DNA of 64,000 nt from Myxococcales bacterium (lineage in GTDB: Bacteria > Myxococcota > Polyangia > Nannocystales > Nannocystaceae), in NCBI GenBank assembly GCA_016793465.1, contig JAEUJW010000013.1, positions 1 through 64,000 of the forward strand, given 5' to 3'. Both the position numbers and the translations under genes were made by a program. A model generated the notes under the pieces. The model had not been told where the DNA came from. It did not search any database and saw only the letters and a program-made list of their open reading frames with translations. Below, in pieces: positions 10,064-19,877 of this stretch (position 1 is the first letter of the stretch; each line of letters begins with the position of its first letter).

Positions 10064-11212
10064 GTGGCGATCGCTGTCATCGTGGCGGCGCTCGCGGCCG
10101 TGCTGGCCGCGGGCGAGGGTGGGGCGGGACAACCTGTCCCCGGAGACATATCGGTGCAAACCGCGGACGTCGGCGAGGTCGACCGCGCGGCGCGGCTGCT
10201 CGCCGGCCTGCGCGACGACCTGCCGGCCCGCGAGTGGCGGGCGCGGCACTACACGCGCCGCCTGGCCCGCGCCTTCGAACACTTCGAGGCCAAGGTCGGC
10301 GCGCCGATGCAGGCCTGGGCCGCCGACGCGCTGGCACAGTCGAGCGGCGACACCGTGTTCTACCCGTTCTCCGGCGCCGACTTCCCGACCGCGCGGCGCA
10401 TGTACCCGAACGCGAGCCGCTACGTGCTGGTGGCCATGCAGCGCGGCGGGCCGCCGCCGCGGCCCGAGCAGCTCGAGCGCGACGAACGCGAGGCCATGCT
10501 CGCCGGCTACGAGCCGCTGCTGACCGGCTTCCTGCGCCGCGGCTTCTTCAAGACCGAGGAGATGAACGACGGCACCCGGCGCGGGCAGCCGGTCCGCGGC
10601 ATCACCGGGCTCTTGATGGCCTTCGCCGCGCGCGAGGGCTTCGAGGTGCTGGCGGTCACGCCGATCGACCTCGACGCCGCGGGCGACGTGGTCGACCACG
10701 CCGGCGACCGCGCGCGCGCGGCGACCTGGGACTCGGTGCGGCTGTCGCTGCGCCGGCGCAGCGACGGCCAGGCGGTCGCGCTCGAGTACCTGCGCGTCGG
10801 CCTCTCGAACATGACCTTGAAGCCAGACGCGCCCGAGCACCGCTTCATCGCCAGCCTCGCCGACGAGCGGGTGATCCTGAAGGCCGCCTCGCACCTGCCG
10901 CAGGACATCAACTTCACCGCGTTCACCGGCCTCGTGCTCGCGCAGGCGCCGACGATCGTGCAGGACGAGACCGGCGTCGCCTACGACGACCTGACCCGCA
11001 AGTTCGCGGTGGCGCTGTACGGCAGCTACGCGCAGGTCAACCTGCTGTTCGACGACGAGGATCAGACCACGCTCATCGAGGCCTACAGGGCCGCGGATCG
11101 GGTGCCGCGCCTGCCGTTCCACGTCGGCTACCGCAAGGGCACGCAGGCGTGCATGCTGGTCGCCACGCGCGCGCCGGCCGGACCGCCGAGCCCGGTTTCC
11201 GGCAACCGTTGA
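10064..11212 (+). CDS. Exported protein of unknown function
   Basis: The 382-residue protein has a GTG start four bases after GGAGG and a short hydrophobic N terminus (IAVIVAALAAVLAAGEGG) that looks like a signal peptide. The body contains VFYPFSGADFPTARRMYPNA near residue 95, then YVLVAMQRGG and GITGLLMAFAAREGFEVL. The YPFSG-type motif recurs, as I remember, in a family of conserved exported proteins of unknown role in several phyla, but I cannot name a domain. A dispersed palindromic element (10131-10157) falls in codons about 23-31, just after the signal. No membrane segment follows, so the product is probably periplasmic. Confidence 0.6.
   Translation: MAIAVIVAALAAVLAAGEGGAGQPVPGDISVQTADVGEVDRAARLLAGLRDDLPAREWRARHYTRRLARAFEHFEAKVGAPMQAWAADALAQSSGDTVFYPFSGADFPTARRMYPNASRYVLVAMQRGGPPPRPEQLERDEREAMLAGYEPLLTGFLRRGFFKTEEMNDGTRRGQPVRGITGLLMAFAAREGFEVLAVTPIDLDAAGDVVDHAGDRARAATWDSVRLSLRRRSDGQAVALEYLRVGLSNMTLKPDAPEHRFIASLADERVILKAASHLPQDINFTAFTGLVLAQAPTIVQDETGVAYDDLTRKFAVALYGSYAQVNLLFDDEDQTTLIEAYRAADRVPRLPFHVGYRKGTQACMLVATRAPAGPPSPVSGNR
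10131..10157 (+). repeat. Dispersed CCTGTCC-type element, copy 1
   Basis: The stretch CCTGTCCCCGGAGACATATC (from 10133) matches two further sites at about 27006 and 31038. Here it encodes PVPGD just after a signal peptide. Its tail, CATATCGGTGCA, also occurs in reverse orientation near 7240-7251. Confidence 0.45.
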
Positions 11213-11307
11213 CGAGGGTGCGTCGACCTCCGGGCGCGCTCGAGGAAATGACCCGCCACGCGCGCGGCGAGCGACGAATTTTGCCGGCGCCGCGGTTCGA
11301 CGAATGT

Positions 11308-11336
11308 TTGGCGGGTCCGCGCGCGTCGGTCACAGT
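11308..11336 (+). promoter_or_regulatory. Putative promoter TTGGCG-N17-CACAGT for SOD gene
   Basis: TTGGCG (11308-11313) and CACAGT (11331-11336) are spaced by exactly 17 bases; the ATG at 11346 follows nine bases later. Confidence 0.5.
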
Positions 11337-11345
11337 GGCCGGACC

Positions 11346-11906
11346 ATGCGACGCACCTGTCTCTGTTTCGTCCTGCTCGCCGCCTGCGCCGGCGAGGCCG
11401 ACCCCTCCACGCCCGACGCGAACGCGTCGCTGGCCCCGCTCGGCGGCAGCGGTGTGCAGGGCAGCGTCGAGATCACGGAGATGGCCGACGGCGAGCTGCG
11501 CGTCGACGCCGACATCACCGGCCTGACCCCGGGCATGCACGGCATGCACGTGCACGAGTGGGGCGACTGCTCGTCGGCGGACGGCATGTCGGCGGGCGGG
11601 CACTTCAACCCGGCGATGGTCGACCACGGCGCGCCGAACAGCGCGACCCACCACCCCGGCGACTTCGGCAACATCGAGGCCGACGCCGACGGTCGCGCCG
11701 TGTTCACGCTGACGCTCGACGCCGGGACCTTCAGCCTGAGCGGCGCCGCCGGCGTGCTCGGGCGGGCCATCATCGTCCACGAGAAGCCCGACGACTTCGG
11801 GCAGCCGACCGGCAACGCCGGCGGCCGGCTGGCGTGCGGCGTGATCCAGAACCTCGACGGCGACGCGGCGCCGGTGCTCAACCCGAGCCCGGATCCGGCA
11901 GCGTGA
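11346..11906 (+). CDS. sodC: Cu/Zn superoxide dismutase, lipoprotein
   Basis: SodC converts superoxide to peroxide and oxygen in the periplasm or on the surface. The 186-residue precursor has a lipoprotein signal (CFVLLAAC) and a full set of metal ligands: HGMHVHEWGDC (Cu ligands plus the disulfide Cys), GGHFNP, HHPGDFGNI (Zn ligands including Asp), AIIVHEKPDDF, and GGRLACGVI with the second Cys. The ATG at 11346 gives the lipobox; an ATG 14 codons upstream would spoil the signal. Its stop lies 29 bases inside the end of the convergent serine-hydrolase gene, so the two mRNAs would be complementary at their 3' ends. Confidence 0.93.
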   Translation: MRRTCLCFVLLAACAGEADPSTPDANASLAPLGGSGVQGSVEITEMADGELRVDADITGLTPGMHGMHVHEWGDCSSADGMSAGGHFNPAMVDHGAPNSATHHPGDFGNIEADADGRAVFTLTLDAGTFSLSGAAGVLGRAIIVHEKPDDFGQPTGNAGGRLACGVIQNLDGDAAPVLNPSPDPAA

Positions 11907-13356
11907 TCAGCGAGGCGCGGTAGCCGGTCGGCGCGCCGACCGGGCCGACCTCGACGACCACCGCGTGCTCGCCGGGCGCGAGGCCCTCGCCGACGAACGC
12001 CGCCGGTCGACCCTCGCCGCGGCGCGCGAGCGCCTGACGATCGACCCACACGCGGGCCTCGAGGTCGGTGTCGACGAGCGCCAGCACCCCGCCGCCGGGG
12101 CTCGCCTGGACCTGCAGCGCGGGCCGCTCGCCGGCGTCGTGCTGCAGGCCGGGGCCGTCGGGCTCGCTGGCGAGGATGAAGTCGAGGGTCGGCCGCGCGA
12201 GCGCCCGCAGGCGCGGGACCACCTGCGCGTCGCTGTCGCCGAGCGAGGCCGGGAACGCGACCGAGGCGACGATGAACAGCCGGCGCCCCGACTTCGGCTC
12301 GATCATCGTCGCGTTCTCGAGCAGCGCCAGCCGCGGGATGCGGCCGACGTTGTTGAAGATCTCCACGGGGGCGCCGAACGCCTCGTCGGCGACCTTTCCG
12401 AAGCGCTTGCGGGTGATCCGCATGGTCTCGCGCATGCGGGCGACGTCCTGCTCGGCGATCGGGAAGCGCTGGTCCGCGGGCAGCTCGGCGTGCAGCATGA
12501 CGCGCCGCTGGATGTCGTGCAGCTCGAACAGGGTGGCGCAGTTGCCCCGGCAGCCCGGCTGCTTGCTGGTGCCCTCGCGGGCCGGGAGCACGCCGGACCG
12601 GTCGCCCTCGCGGTACGCGATCTCCGGCGAGGTGCGCAGCGTCGGGCCGTCGCGCGAGCCGTAGCGGGCCTGCACCGCCATCTCCGGGGTGCCCCAGCGC
12701 GGCGACAGGTAGTCGACGTTGAGCGCGTCGAACCCGGCGATGCGCACCAGGCGGTTGTAGTCGCGGTTCGAGCTGTGCATGAGCGCCTCGTGCACCGAGT
12801 CGGCGAGCTTGCCCCTGTAGCGGCCCTCGCCGTCGTGGAACTCGAGCGTGACGTCGCCGGTCAGGCCGAGCGCGCCGACGGTGCGCAGGGCGCCGATCGA
12901 GGCCGCGAGCTTGACCGTCGAGGCCGGGTGGAAGAACTGACGCGGGACCTCGAAGGCGGTCTCGCCGAGGCTGTAATAGAAGTAGCGCGGCTGGCCGACG
13001 CCCGGGCGGACCGCGACCCCGAGGGCCCGCGAGAACCCGGGCGGCTCGTAGCCGACGCGCTCGTAGTGGTCGGCGAGGCGGGTGCGGTCGGCGAGCGCGT
13101 GGGCCATGCGAAACCAGCCGTCGCGGTCGCGGTCGGGGTCGATCGCCACGGCGATCGGGTGCTCGGCCCGCAGCGCCGCGAGCGCTGGATCCGGGCCGGG
13201 GGGCGCGGGCGCCGTCGCGGCCGGTTCGGCGGCGATCGGCGGCGGGGCGGAGCGGGCCGGCTCGCTGCTGCGGGGCTCGGTCCCGGCGGCGAGGCACCCG
13301 GCCAGCAGCAGCGTCGGCGACCACGGGGACAGGCGGGGCACGGGGCGGGCGACCAT
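11878..13356 (-). CDS. Beta-lactamase-like serine hydrolase, lipoprotein
   Basis: The 492-residue precursor has a lipobox (LLLAGC, residues 14-19) and an Ala/Pro-rich linker. The middle part contains FFHPASTVKL, a good S-x-x-K active-site motif of class A beta-lactamases and DD-peptidases, and MHSSNRDYNRL, which fits the S-x-N motif. A clear K-T/S-G triad is not obvious. The C-terminal 100 residues form a beta-rich extra domain. It is probably a cell-envelope serine hydrolase, perhaps a peptidoglycan hydrolase or esterase rather than an antibiotic-resistance enzyme. The ATG at 13356 was chosen for the lipoprotein signal. A 256-bp non-coding stretch upstream contains an AT-rich patch (about 13430-13445) that could hold its promoter. 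Confidence 0.75.
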   Translation of the reverse strand: MVARPVPRLSPWSPTLLLAGCLAAGTEPRSSEPARSAPPPIAAEPAATAPAPPGPDPALAALRAEHPIAVAIDPDRDRDGWFRMAHALADRTRLADHYERVGYEPPGFSRALGVAVRPGVGQPRYFYYSLGETAFEVPRQFFHPASTVKLAASIGALRTVGALGLTGDVTLEFHDGEGRYRGKLADSVHEALMHSSNRDYNRLVRIAGFDALNVDYLSPRWGTPEMAVQARYGSRDGPTLRTSPEIAYREGDRSGVLPAREGTSKQPGCRGNCATLFELHDIQRRVMLHAELPADQRFPIAEQDVARMRETMRITRKRFGKVADEAFGAPVEIFNNVGRIPRLALLENATMIEPKSGRRLFIVASVAFPASLGDSDAQVVPRLRALARPTLDFILASEPDGPGLQHDAGERPALQVQASPGGGVLALVDTDLEARVWVDRQALARRGEGRPAAFVGEGLAPGEHAVVVEVGPVGAPTGYRASLITLPDPGSG

Positions 13357-13615
13357 ACCACGCGCGTCCGGACGGTCGCCCAGGGCGTCTGCGCACGCGG
13401 GCGAACCGGGGGCGGTGCGGGCGGGGCCGCAAAATATATTTCGTAATTCGCTGATCGAGGGTGACGGATCGGGGCACAGCACCGACAACCAGGAAGCGGC
13501 GTCTCCAGGCCACCCGAGCGTTGGTAGGGGGTATGCGGAGGCTCGTAACGCCGCGGCCGGGTCACCTCTGCGGCCGGGAGGGGCACTATCCTATCGCCCC
13601 GACCGGCCGCGGACC

Positions 13616-15055
<1,440 letters not shown>

Positions 15056-15064
15056 GGGCGGCGG

Positions 15065-15070
15065 ATCCTA
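15065..15070 (-). promoter_or_regulatory. Putative -10 box TAGGAT for miaB
   Basis: On the minus strand TAGGAT is followed by nine bases and the miaB ATG. No convincing -35 is seen. Confidence 0.4.
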
Positions 15071-15169
15071 CGCGAAATGCCGCGGGGCTGCCGGCCGCGG
15101 GCTCGCGGGCGCATTCTCACAAGGCCCGGCGCCGCGGGCCCCGGAGCCAGCCCTCCGATCTGCAAAGCC

Positions 15170-15200
15170 TTGGAAACGGCGCGCCCTTATGGCCTAGAAT
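15170..15200 (+). promoter_or_regulatory. Putative promoter TTGGAA-N19-TAGAAT
   Basis: TTGGAA (15170-15175) and TAGAAT (15195-15200) precede the PpiC-like gene; the ATG at 15212 follows after eleven bases. The 19-base spacer is long. Confidence 0.45.
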
Positions 15201-15211
15201 CCCGCGCTGTC

Positions 15212-16483
15212 ATGCCTCGCCTCGCCTCCCTCGCACTGAGTCTCGCCTGCCTCTCCTTCGCGGCGCCCGCCTGCACGAGCAAGCCCGCGGAGCCGGCCAA
15301 GGCGGACGCCAAGGACGCCGCCCAGATCCCGTCGGGCGACAACGTCAAGTCCAACGCCGAGCTGCCGCCGCTGCCCGACCCGATCGCGGTCGTCAACGGC
15401 AAGCCGCTGCCGCTGGCCGAGTTCCGCACGATCTACGACCTCAAGGTCCAGAAGTACGCCGAGCGCAAGCGCGACATCCCGCCCTCGGCCGACCGCCGCT
15501 ACCGCAAGTCGATCACCGAGCGCCTCATCTACCAGGAGGTCTTGCGCCAGGAGGCCGCCGCCAAGGGCGTCAAGTACAACGAGCAGGAGCTGGCCGAGCG
15601 TGAGGCCCAGCAGAAGCAGGGCATCAAGGAGTGGGACAAGCACCTCGTCCGCCGCGGCGAGACCGAGCAGAGCCTGCGCGAGATGTACGTCGCCGAGCTC
15701 GTCGAGAAGCAGCTGCTCGAGGCCGGCGGCAAGCTCTCCGTGACCGACCAGGAGGTCGACGAGGAGTACGAGAAGATCAAGCCCAACTACAAGTCGGACC
15801 AGGAGCGGGTGCACGCGCTGCACATCCTCGTCCCGGTCGGCCCGCAGAACCAGCCGACCATGGGCGCCGAGAAGCCGCCGGAGCCGACCCCGGAGGAGAA
15901 GAAGAAGTGGACCGACGAGGCGATGGTCAAGGCCAACGCGCTCTACCAGCAGGCCACCGCGCCCGGCGCCGACTTCGCCAAGCTCGCCCGCGAGAACTCG
16001 ATCGGCCCGAGCGCCGACAAGGGCGGCGACCTCGGCGTGTTCACCAAGGACCGCATGGTCGAGGAGTTCAGCACCGTGGCCTTCAAGCTGAAGCCGGGCG
16101 AGATCTCCAAGCCGGTCGAGACCAAGTTCGGCATCCACATCATCAAGGTCGTCGACCGCTACCCGCCGGGCGACCTGCCGAAGGCCGCGCTCGTCGAGCA
16201 GATCCGCGAGCGCCTCGGCCAGCGCAAGCTCCACCAGGGCCGCCGCGACCTGAAGGAGGAGCTGATGGGCCGCTACAAGGTCGAGAACAAGATGGAGGAG
16301 GCCCTCGGCCCCGACCCCCGCGGCCCCAAGCGCCCCGGGCCGCGCATGCCGGGCAAGGCCGGCGACGGCATGCCCGCCGGGCACCCGCCGGTCACCGCGC
16401 CGGGCGACGGCTCGGTGATGCCGGCGAACGGCAAGCCGCACGTCGAGGACGAGGCCCCCAAGGGCGATGACGACGGCGAGTAG
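15212..16483 (+). CDS. PpiC/parvulin-type peptidyl-prolyl isomerase, probable lipoprotein
   Basis: The 423-residue precursor has a signal ending AAPACTSKP, a plausible lipobox. A SurA/PrsA-like N-terminal helical region (about 60-215) is followed by a parvulin domain (about 215-345). Recognisable parvulin elements are [33 protein letters not shown] and [14 protein letters not shown]. The C-terminal 70 residues are Pro/Gly-rich and probably disordered. It likely acts as an envelope folding chaperone. The frame is open for more than 2 kb upstream because of GC bias; the ATG at 15212 gives the signal peptide and follows a TAGAAT box. purE begins inside its last codons. Confidence 0.88.
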   Translation: MPRLASLALSLACLSFAAPACTSKPAEPAKADAKDAAQIPSGDNVKSNAELPPLPDPIAVVNGKPLPLAEFRTIYDLKVQKYAERKRDIPPSADRRYRKSITERLIYQEVLRQEAAAKGVKYNEQELAEREAQQKQGIKEWDKHLVRRGETEQSLREMYVAELVEKQLLEAGGKLSVTDQEVDEEYEKIKPNYKSDQERVHALHILVPVGPQNQPTMGAEKPPEPTPEEKKKWTDEAMVKANALYQQATAPGADFAKLARENSIGPSADKGGDLGVFTKDRMVEEFSTVAFKLKPGEISKPVETKFGIHIIKVVDRYPPGDLPKAALVEQIRERLGQRKLHQGRRDLKEELMGRYKVENKMEEALGPDPRGPKRPGPRMPGKAGDGMPAGHPPVTAPGDGSVMPANGKPHVEDEAPKGDDDGE

Positions 16484-17030
16484 GATGACGCCGCCGTCGC
16501 ACACCGACGCCGACGCCTCGCCGCCGGTCGGCGTCACCACTTCGGCCGCCTCGCCGCTGGTCGGCGTCATTATGGGCTCGTCGTCCGACTGGGAGACGAT
16601 GCGCCACGCGGCCGACGTGCTGCGCGAGTTCGAGGTGCCGCACGAGTGCCGGGTGGTCTCGGCTCACCGCACGCCGCGGTGGCTGGCCGAGTACGCGTCG
16701 ACGGCCCGCGAGCGCGGGATCCAGGTGATCGTCGCCGGGGCCGGCGGCGCGGCCCACCTGCCCGGCATGGTCGCGGCCGAGACGCCGCTGCCGGTGCTCG
16801 GCGTGCCGGTGCACACGCAGGCGCTCGGCGGGCTCGACAGCCTGCTGTCGATCGTGCAGATGCCGCGCGGCGTGCCGGTCGGGACGCTGGCGATCGGCGC
16901 GGCCGGGGCGACCAACGCGGCGCTGATGGCCGTCCGCATCCTCGCGCTCGTACGTCCGCCGCTGCGCGCGCGGCTGATCGAGTACGCGGCCCGTCGCGCC
17001 GACGAGGTGCTGGCCGAGACGCTGACATGA
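16467..17030 (+). CDS. purE: N5-carboxyaminoimidazole ribonucleotide mutase PurE
   Basis: PurE converts N5-CAIR, made by PurK, to CAIR in purine synthesis. The 187-residue protein has about 30 extra N-terminal residues, then [22 protein letters not shown] (substrate-binding), [25 protein letters not shown] and [17 protein letters not shown], all diagnostic. The ATG at 16467 overlaps the end of the PpiC-like gene by 17 bases. An alternative ATG at 16485 starts two bases after that stop, and the extra residues are not conserved, so either is possible. The last codons overlap purK by four bases (ATGA), indicating translational coupling. Confidence 0.94.
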   Translation: MTTASRMTPPSHTDADASPPVGVTTSAASPLVGVIMGSSSDWETMRHAADVLREFEVPHECRVVSAHRTPRWLAEYASTARERGIQVIVAGAGGAAHLPGMVAAETPLPVLGVPVHTQALGGLDSLLSIVQMPRGVPVGTLAIGAAGATNAALMAVRILALVRPPLRARLIEYAARRADEVLAETLT

Positions 17031-18286
17031 CCGCCGTGCGACCGATCCTCCCCGGCGCCACCATCGGCGTGCTCGGCTCCGGCCAGCTCGGCCGCATGTT
17101 CGCCATCGCGGCGCGCCGCCTCGGCTACCGCGTGCACACGTTCTCGCCGGACGTCGACACGCCGACCGGGCAGGTCGCCGACATCGAGGTCCGCCGGCCC
17201 TACGAGGACCTCGACGCGGTCGCGGCGTTCGCCGCCGGCGTGGCGGTCGTGACCTTCGAATTCGAGAACGTGCCCGCCGAGACCGCCGCGGCCGCCGAGC
17301 GCGCCGCGCCCGTGCGCCCCGGCGGCCACGTGCTGCACGTGGCCCAGCACCGCCTGCGCGAGAAGACCTGGCTGTCCGAGCACGGCTTCCCGGTCACTCC
17401 GTTCCGCGCCGTGCGCTCGGCCGACGAGCTGCGCGCGGCCCTCGGCGCGCTCGGCTGCCCGGCGCGCCTGAAGACCGCGGGCTGGGGCTACGACGGCAAG
17501 GGCCAGGTGTCGATCGCCGCCGTCGACGAGTCGCGGTCGGCCTGGGCCAGGCTCCACGGCCCTTCGGGCCTGAATGAGCTCCACGGCCCTTCGGGCCTGA
17601 ACGAGCTCCACGGCCCTTCGGGCCTGAACGAGCTCCACGGCCCTTCGGGCCCGAACGAGCTCCACGCGGGCGAGGCGGTGCTCGAGGCCAACGTGGCCTT
17701 CGAGCGCGAGGTGTCGGTGGTCGCGGCCCGCGGCCAGGACGGCGCGTACGTCGACTTCGGCGTGATCGAGAACCACCACGTCGGCGGGATCCTCGACGTC
17801 TCGCGCGCGCCGGCCCGGATCTCGGCGAGGACCGAGGCGCGCGCCCGCGAGATCACGCGCGCCGTGCTCGAGGCGCTCGCGGTCGTCGGCGTGCTGTGCG
17901 TCGAGTTCTTCGTGCTGCCCGACGGCGAGCTGCTGATCAACGAGCTCGCGCCGCGCCCGCACAACTCGGGCCACCTGACGTTCGACGCCTGCGTGACCAG
18001 CCAGTTCGAGCAGCAGCTGCGGGCCGTCTGCGGGCTCCCGCTCGGCGCGACCGATCTGCTGCGCCCCGCGGCGATGGCCAACCTGCTCGGCGACCTCTGG
18101 CAGCCGGCGACGCCGCGCTGGACCGAGGCGCTGGCCCTGCCGGACATCAAGCTGCACCTCTACGGCAAGGAAGAGGCGCGGCCCGGGCGCAAGATGGGCC
18201 ACCTGACGGCCCTGGCCGCCACGCCCGAGGACGCGGCCGCGCGCGTGCTGCTGGCGCGGGAGCGCATGCTCGCGTCGCGGATCTGA
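17027..18286 (+). CDS. purK: N5-carboxyaminoimidazole ribonucleotide synthase PurK with repeat insertion
   Basis: PurK is an ATP-grasp enzyme that carboxylates AIR using ATP and bicarbonate. The 419-residue protein has [14 protein letters not shown] at the N terminus, TFEFENVP near residue 80, the ATP-grasp motif [12 protein letters not shown] near 150, and [11 protein letters not shown] near 308. Between the ATP-grasp loop and the [17 protein letters not shown] strand lies an insertion of about 38 residues made of four copies of LHGPSGLNE (residues about 176-213), absent from typical PurK. The site is a surface loop in known structures, so function may be kept. It overlaps purE by ATGA. Confidence 0.94.
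   Translation: MTAVRPILPGATIGVLGSGQLGRMFAIAARRLGYRVHTFSPDVDTPTGQVADIEVRRPYEDLDAVAAFAAGVAVVTFEFENVPAETAAAAERAAPVRPGGHVLHVAQHRLREKTWLSEHGFPVTPFRAVRSADELRAALGALGCPARLKTAGWGYDGKGQVSIAAVDESRSAWARLHGPSGLNELHGPSGLNELHGPSGLNELHGPSGPNELHAGEAVLEANVAFEREVSVVAARGQDGAYVDFGVIENHHVGGILDVSRAPARISARTEARAREITRAVLEALAVVGVLCVEFFVLPDGELLINELAPRPHNSGHLTFDACVTSQFEQQLRAVCGLPLGATDLLRPAAMANLLGDLWQPATPRWTEALALPDIKLHLYGKEEARPGRKMGHLTALAATPEDAAARVLLARERMLASRI
17552..17666 (+). repeat. 27-bp minisatellite, 4.3 copies, within purK
   Basis: Four units of 27 bp starting CTCCACGGCCCTTCGGGCC occupy 17552-17659, with a seven-base partial fifth copy. Units differ by one or two bases. Each contains the hairpin GGCCC-TTC-GGGCC. 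Unit length is a multiple of three, so copy changes would alter protein length but not the frame. Confidence 0.95.
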
Positions 18287-18352
18287 GCGATCGACGTCAC
18301 GCATGATCCGCGAGGGACGACGCGCCCGCGGACGCCGCGTCGGCGGGTGGGG

Positions 18353-18358
18353 TATCGT
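18353..18358 (+). promoter_or_regulatory. Putative -10 box TATCGT, leaderless
   Basis: TATCGT ends seven bases before the ATG at 18366. Confidence 0.4.
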
Positions 18359-18365
18359 GGCCGCG

Positions 18366-18773
18366 ATGACCGACGAGATCCTCGCCGCGAACCGCCGCTT
18401 CTACGAGGCGTTCGCCCAGGCCGACCTCGGCGCGATGGACGACGTGTGGGCTCGCGAGGTGCCGGTGAGCTGCGTGCACCCCGGGTGGGGCGCGCTGGTC
18501 GAGCGCGAGGAGATCATGCTGAGCTGGCAGGCCATCCTCGCCGGCGAGGCGCCGACCGAGGTCGAGTTCAGCGCCGCCGAGGCCTACCCCGGCGAGGACA
18601 TGGCCTACGTGGTCTGCACCGAGACGATCGGCGACACCCAGCTGATCGCCACCAACGTGTTCGTGCGTGAGGGCGACGACTGGAAGATGGTCCACCACCA
18701 CGCGGGTCCGGTGGTCCGCCGCGCCCGCCGCGAGGAGCCCAAGACGCCGACCTCGAGCGGCATGCTCAACTGA
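18366..18773 (+). CDS. SnoaL-like / NTF2-fold protein
   Basis: A 135-residue protein of the NTF2/SnoaL-like superfamily. It opens with ILAANRRFYEAFAQADLGAM, the usual first helices, and continues with VSCVHPGWG, WQAILAG and TNVFVREGDDWKMVHHHAGP, matching the family pattern in which a small cone-shaped beta-alpha fold binds a ligand or dimerises. Proteins of this type serve as isomerases, cyclases or calcium/calmodulin-like assembly domains, so no reaction can be assigned. The ATG at 18366 directly follows a TATCGT box; the reading frame upstream is Arg/Gly-rich noise. It is monocistronic as far as I can see. Confidence 0.8.
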   Translation: MTDEILAANRRFYEAFAQADLGAMDDVWAREVPVSCVHPGWGALVEREEIMLSWQAILAGEAPTEVEFSAAEAYPGEDMAYVVCTETIGDTQLIATNVFVREGDDWKMVHHHAGPVVRRARREEPKTPTSSGMLN

Positions 18774-18917
18774 TCCCGCGGCCCCGGCGACGGCGTCGAC
18801 GCCGACGGGCCCGCGGGTGAGCAGCGTGGCGCGGGCAGGCTGCGCGCTCGCGCGGAATCGTGGCGACGCCGGCCGCCGCGGCTCGCGGACCGCCGACGCG
18901 CCGCGCGGGATTGGCTT

Positions 18918-18946
18918 TTGCCGGCCTGCGCGCAGCGGCCTAGAGT
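18918..18946 (+). promoter_or_regulatory. Putative promoter TTGCCG-N17-TAGAGT
   Basis: TTGCCG (18918-18923) and TAGAGT (18941-18946) are 17 bases apart; the ATG at 18953 is six bases further. This is one of the best promoter candidates in the window and predicts a leaderless mRNA. Confidence 0.55.
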
Positions 18947-18952
18947 GGTCCG

Positions 18953-19849
18953 ATGTTCGTGATCACCGGAGCCACCGGCAACATCGGCCGCGCCATCGCG
19001 GCCGGCCTCCTGTCCCAGGGCTACAGCGTGCGGGCGCTGGGACGCGACGACGTCAAGCTGCAGCCGCTCATCGATCGCGGCGCCGAGCCGATGGTCGGGG
19101 CGCCGGACGACCGCGAGTTCATGCGCGAGGCGTTCGCCGGGGCGGCCGCGGTGTTCACGATGATCCCGCCGCAGGCGACCGCGGACGACGTGCGCGCGGG
19201 GCAGGCGGCGATCGGCGAGGCGATCGCCGCGGCGGTCGAGGTCCACCAGGTCGGGCACGTGGTCAACCTCAGCGCGCAGGGGGCTGAGCTGTCCGAAGGG
19301 ACAGGCCCGGTGCTCGGCATGCACGACCAGGAGCGCCGGCTCGACGCCATCACCGGGCTCAACGTCATCCACCTGCGGCCGGCCTACTTCATGGAGAACC
19401 TGCTGGCGGCGGTCGGCATGATCCAGCGCATGCGCATGTACGGCAGCTCGATCCGGGCGGACGTGGCGTTCCCGATGGTCGCGACCGCCGACATCGCGGC
19501 GGTGGCGGTCGAGCGGCTGATCGCCCGCGACTTCGCCGGCTCGTCGACCCAGCTGCTGCTCGGCCCGGCCGACTGGACCATGGCCGACGCGACCCGCGTG
19601 ATCGGCGGCGCGATCGGCCACCCCAACCTGCCGTACGTGCAGCTCCCCTACGAGCAGGCCGCAGAGGCCATGCTGGGGCTCGGGCTCTCGCCCGACGGCG
19701 CGCGGGCGATCGTCGAGCTGACGCGGGCGATCAACGAGCAGCGGGGCGTCGCCCCGCTCGCGCGCGACGAACGCAGCAGTACGCCGACCACGCTCGAACA
19801 GTTCGTCAGCGACGTGCTCGTGCCCGCATTCGCGGCCCGCGCCGCGTGA
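18953..19849 (+). CDS. NmrA-like NAD(P)-binding protein
   Basis: The 298-residue protein is an atypical short-chain dehydrogenase of the NmrA/azoreductase-like group. ITGATGNIGRAIA is the Rossmann GxxGxxG motif, ALGRDD follows the second strand, and LRPAYFMENL near residue 143 is a family signature. The catalytic Tyr-x-x-x-Lys of classical SDRs is not evident, so it could be a redox-sensing or quinone/NAD(P)H-binding protein rather than an enzyme. It stands alone between the SnoaL-like gene and the LPMO-like pair, with its own promoter-like sequence. Confidence 0.82.
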   Translation: MFVITGATGNIGRAIAAGLLSQGYSVRALGRDDVKLQPLIDRGAEPMVGAPDDREFMREAFAGAAAVFTMIPPQATADDVRAGQAAIGEAIAAAVEVHQVGHVVNLSAQGAELSEGTGPVLGMHDQERRLDAITGLNVIHLRPAYFMENLLAAVGMIQRMRMYGSSIRADVAFPMVATADIAAVAVERLIARDFAGSSTQLLLGPADWTMADATRVIGGAIGHPNLPYVQLPYEQAAEAMLGLGLSPDGARAIVELTRAINEQRGVAPLARDERSSTPTTLEQFVSDVLVPAFAARAA

Positions 19850-19865
19850 GCGCCGGGGTTTGTGT

Positions 19866-19871
19866 TAGAAC
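19866..19871 (+). promoter_or_regulatory. Putative -10 box TAGAAC before first LPMO-like gene
   Basis: TTAGAAC ends six bases (all G) before the ATG at 19878. Confidence 0.35.
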
Positions 19872-19877
19872 GGGGGG

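Noticed and set aside
11878..13356. Annotation as an antibiotic-resistance beta-lactamase
   Set aside because: SxxK and SxN are visible, but no clear KTG motif is seen and extra domains are present, so only the superfamily is supported.
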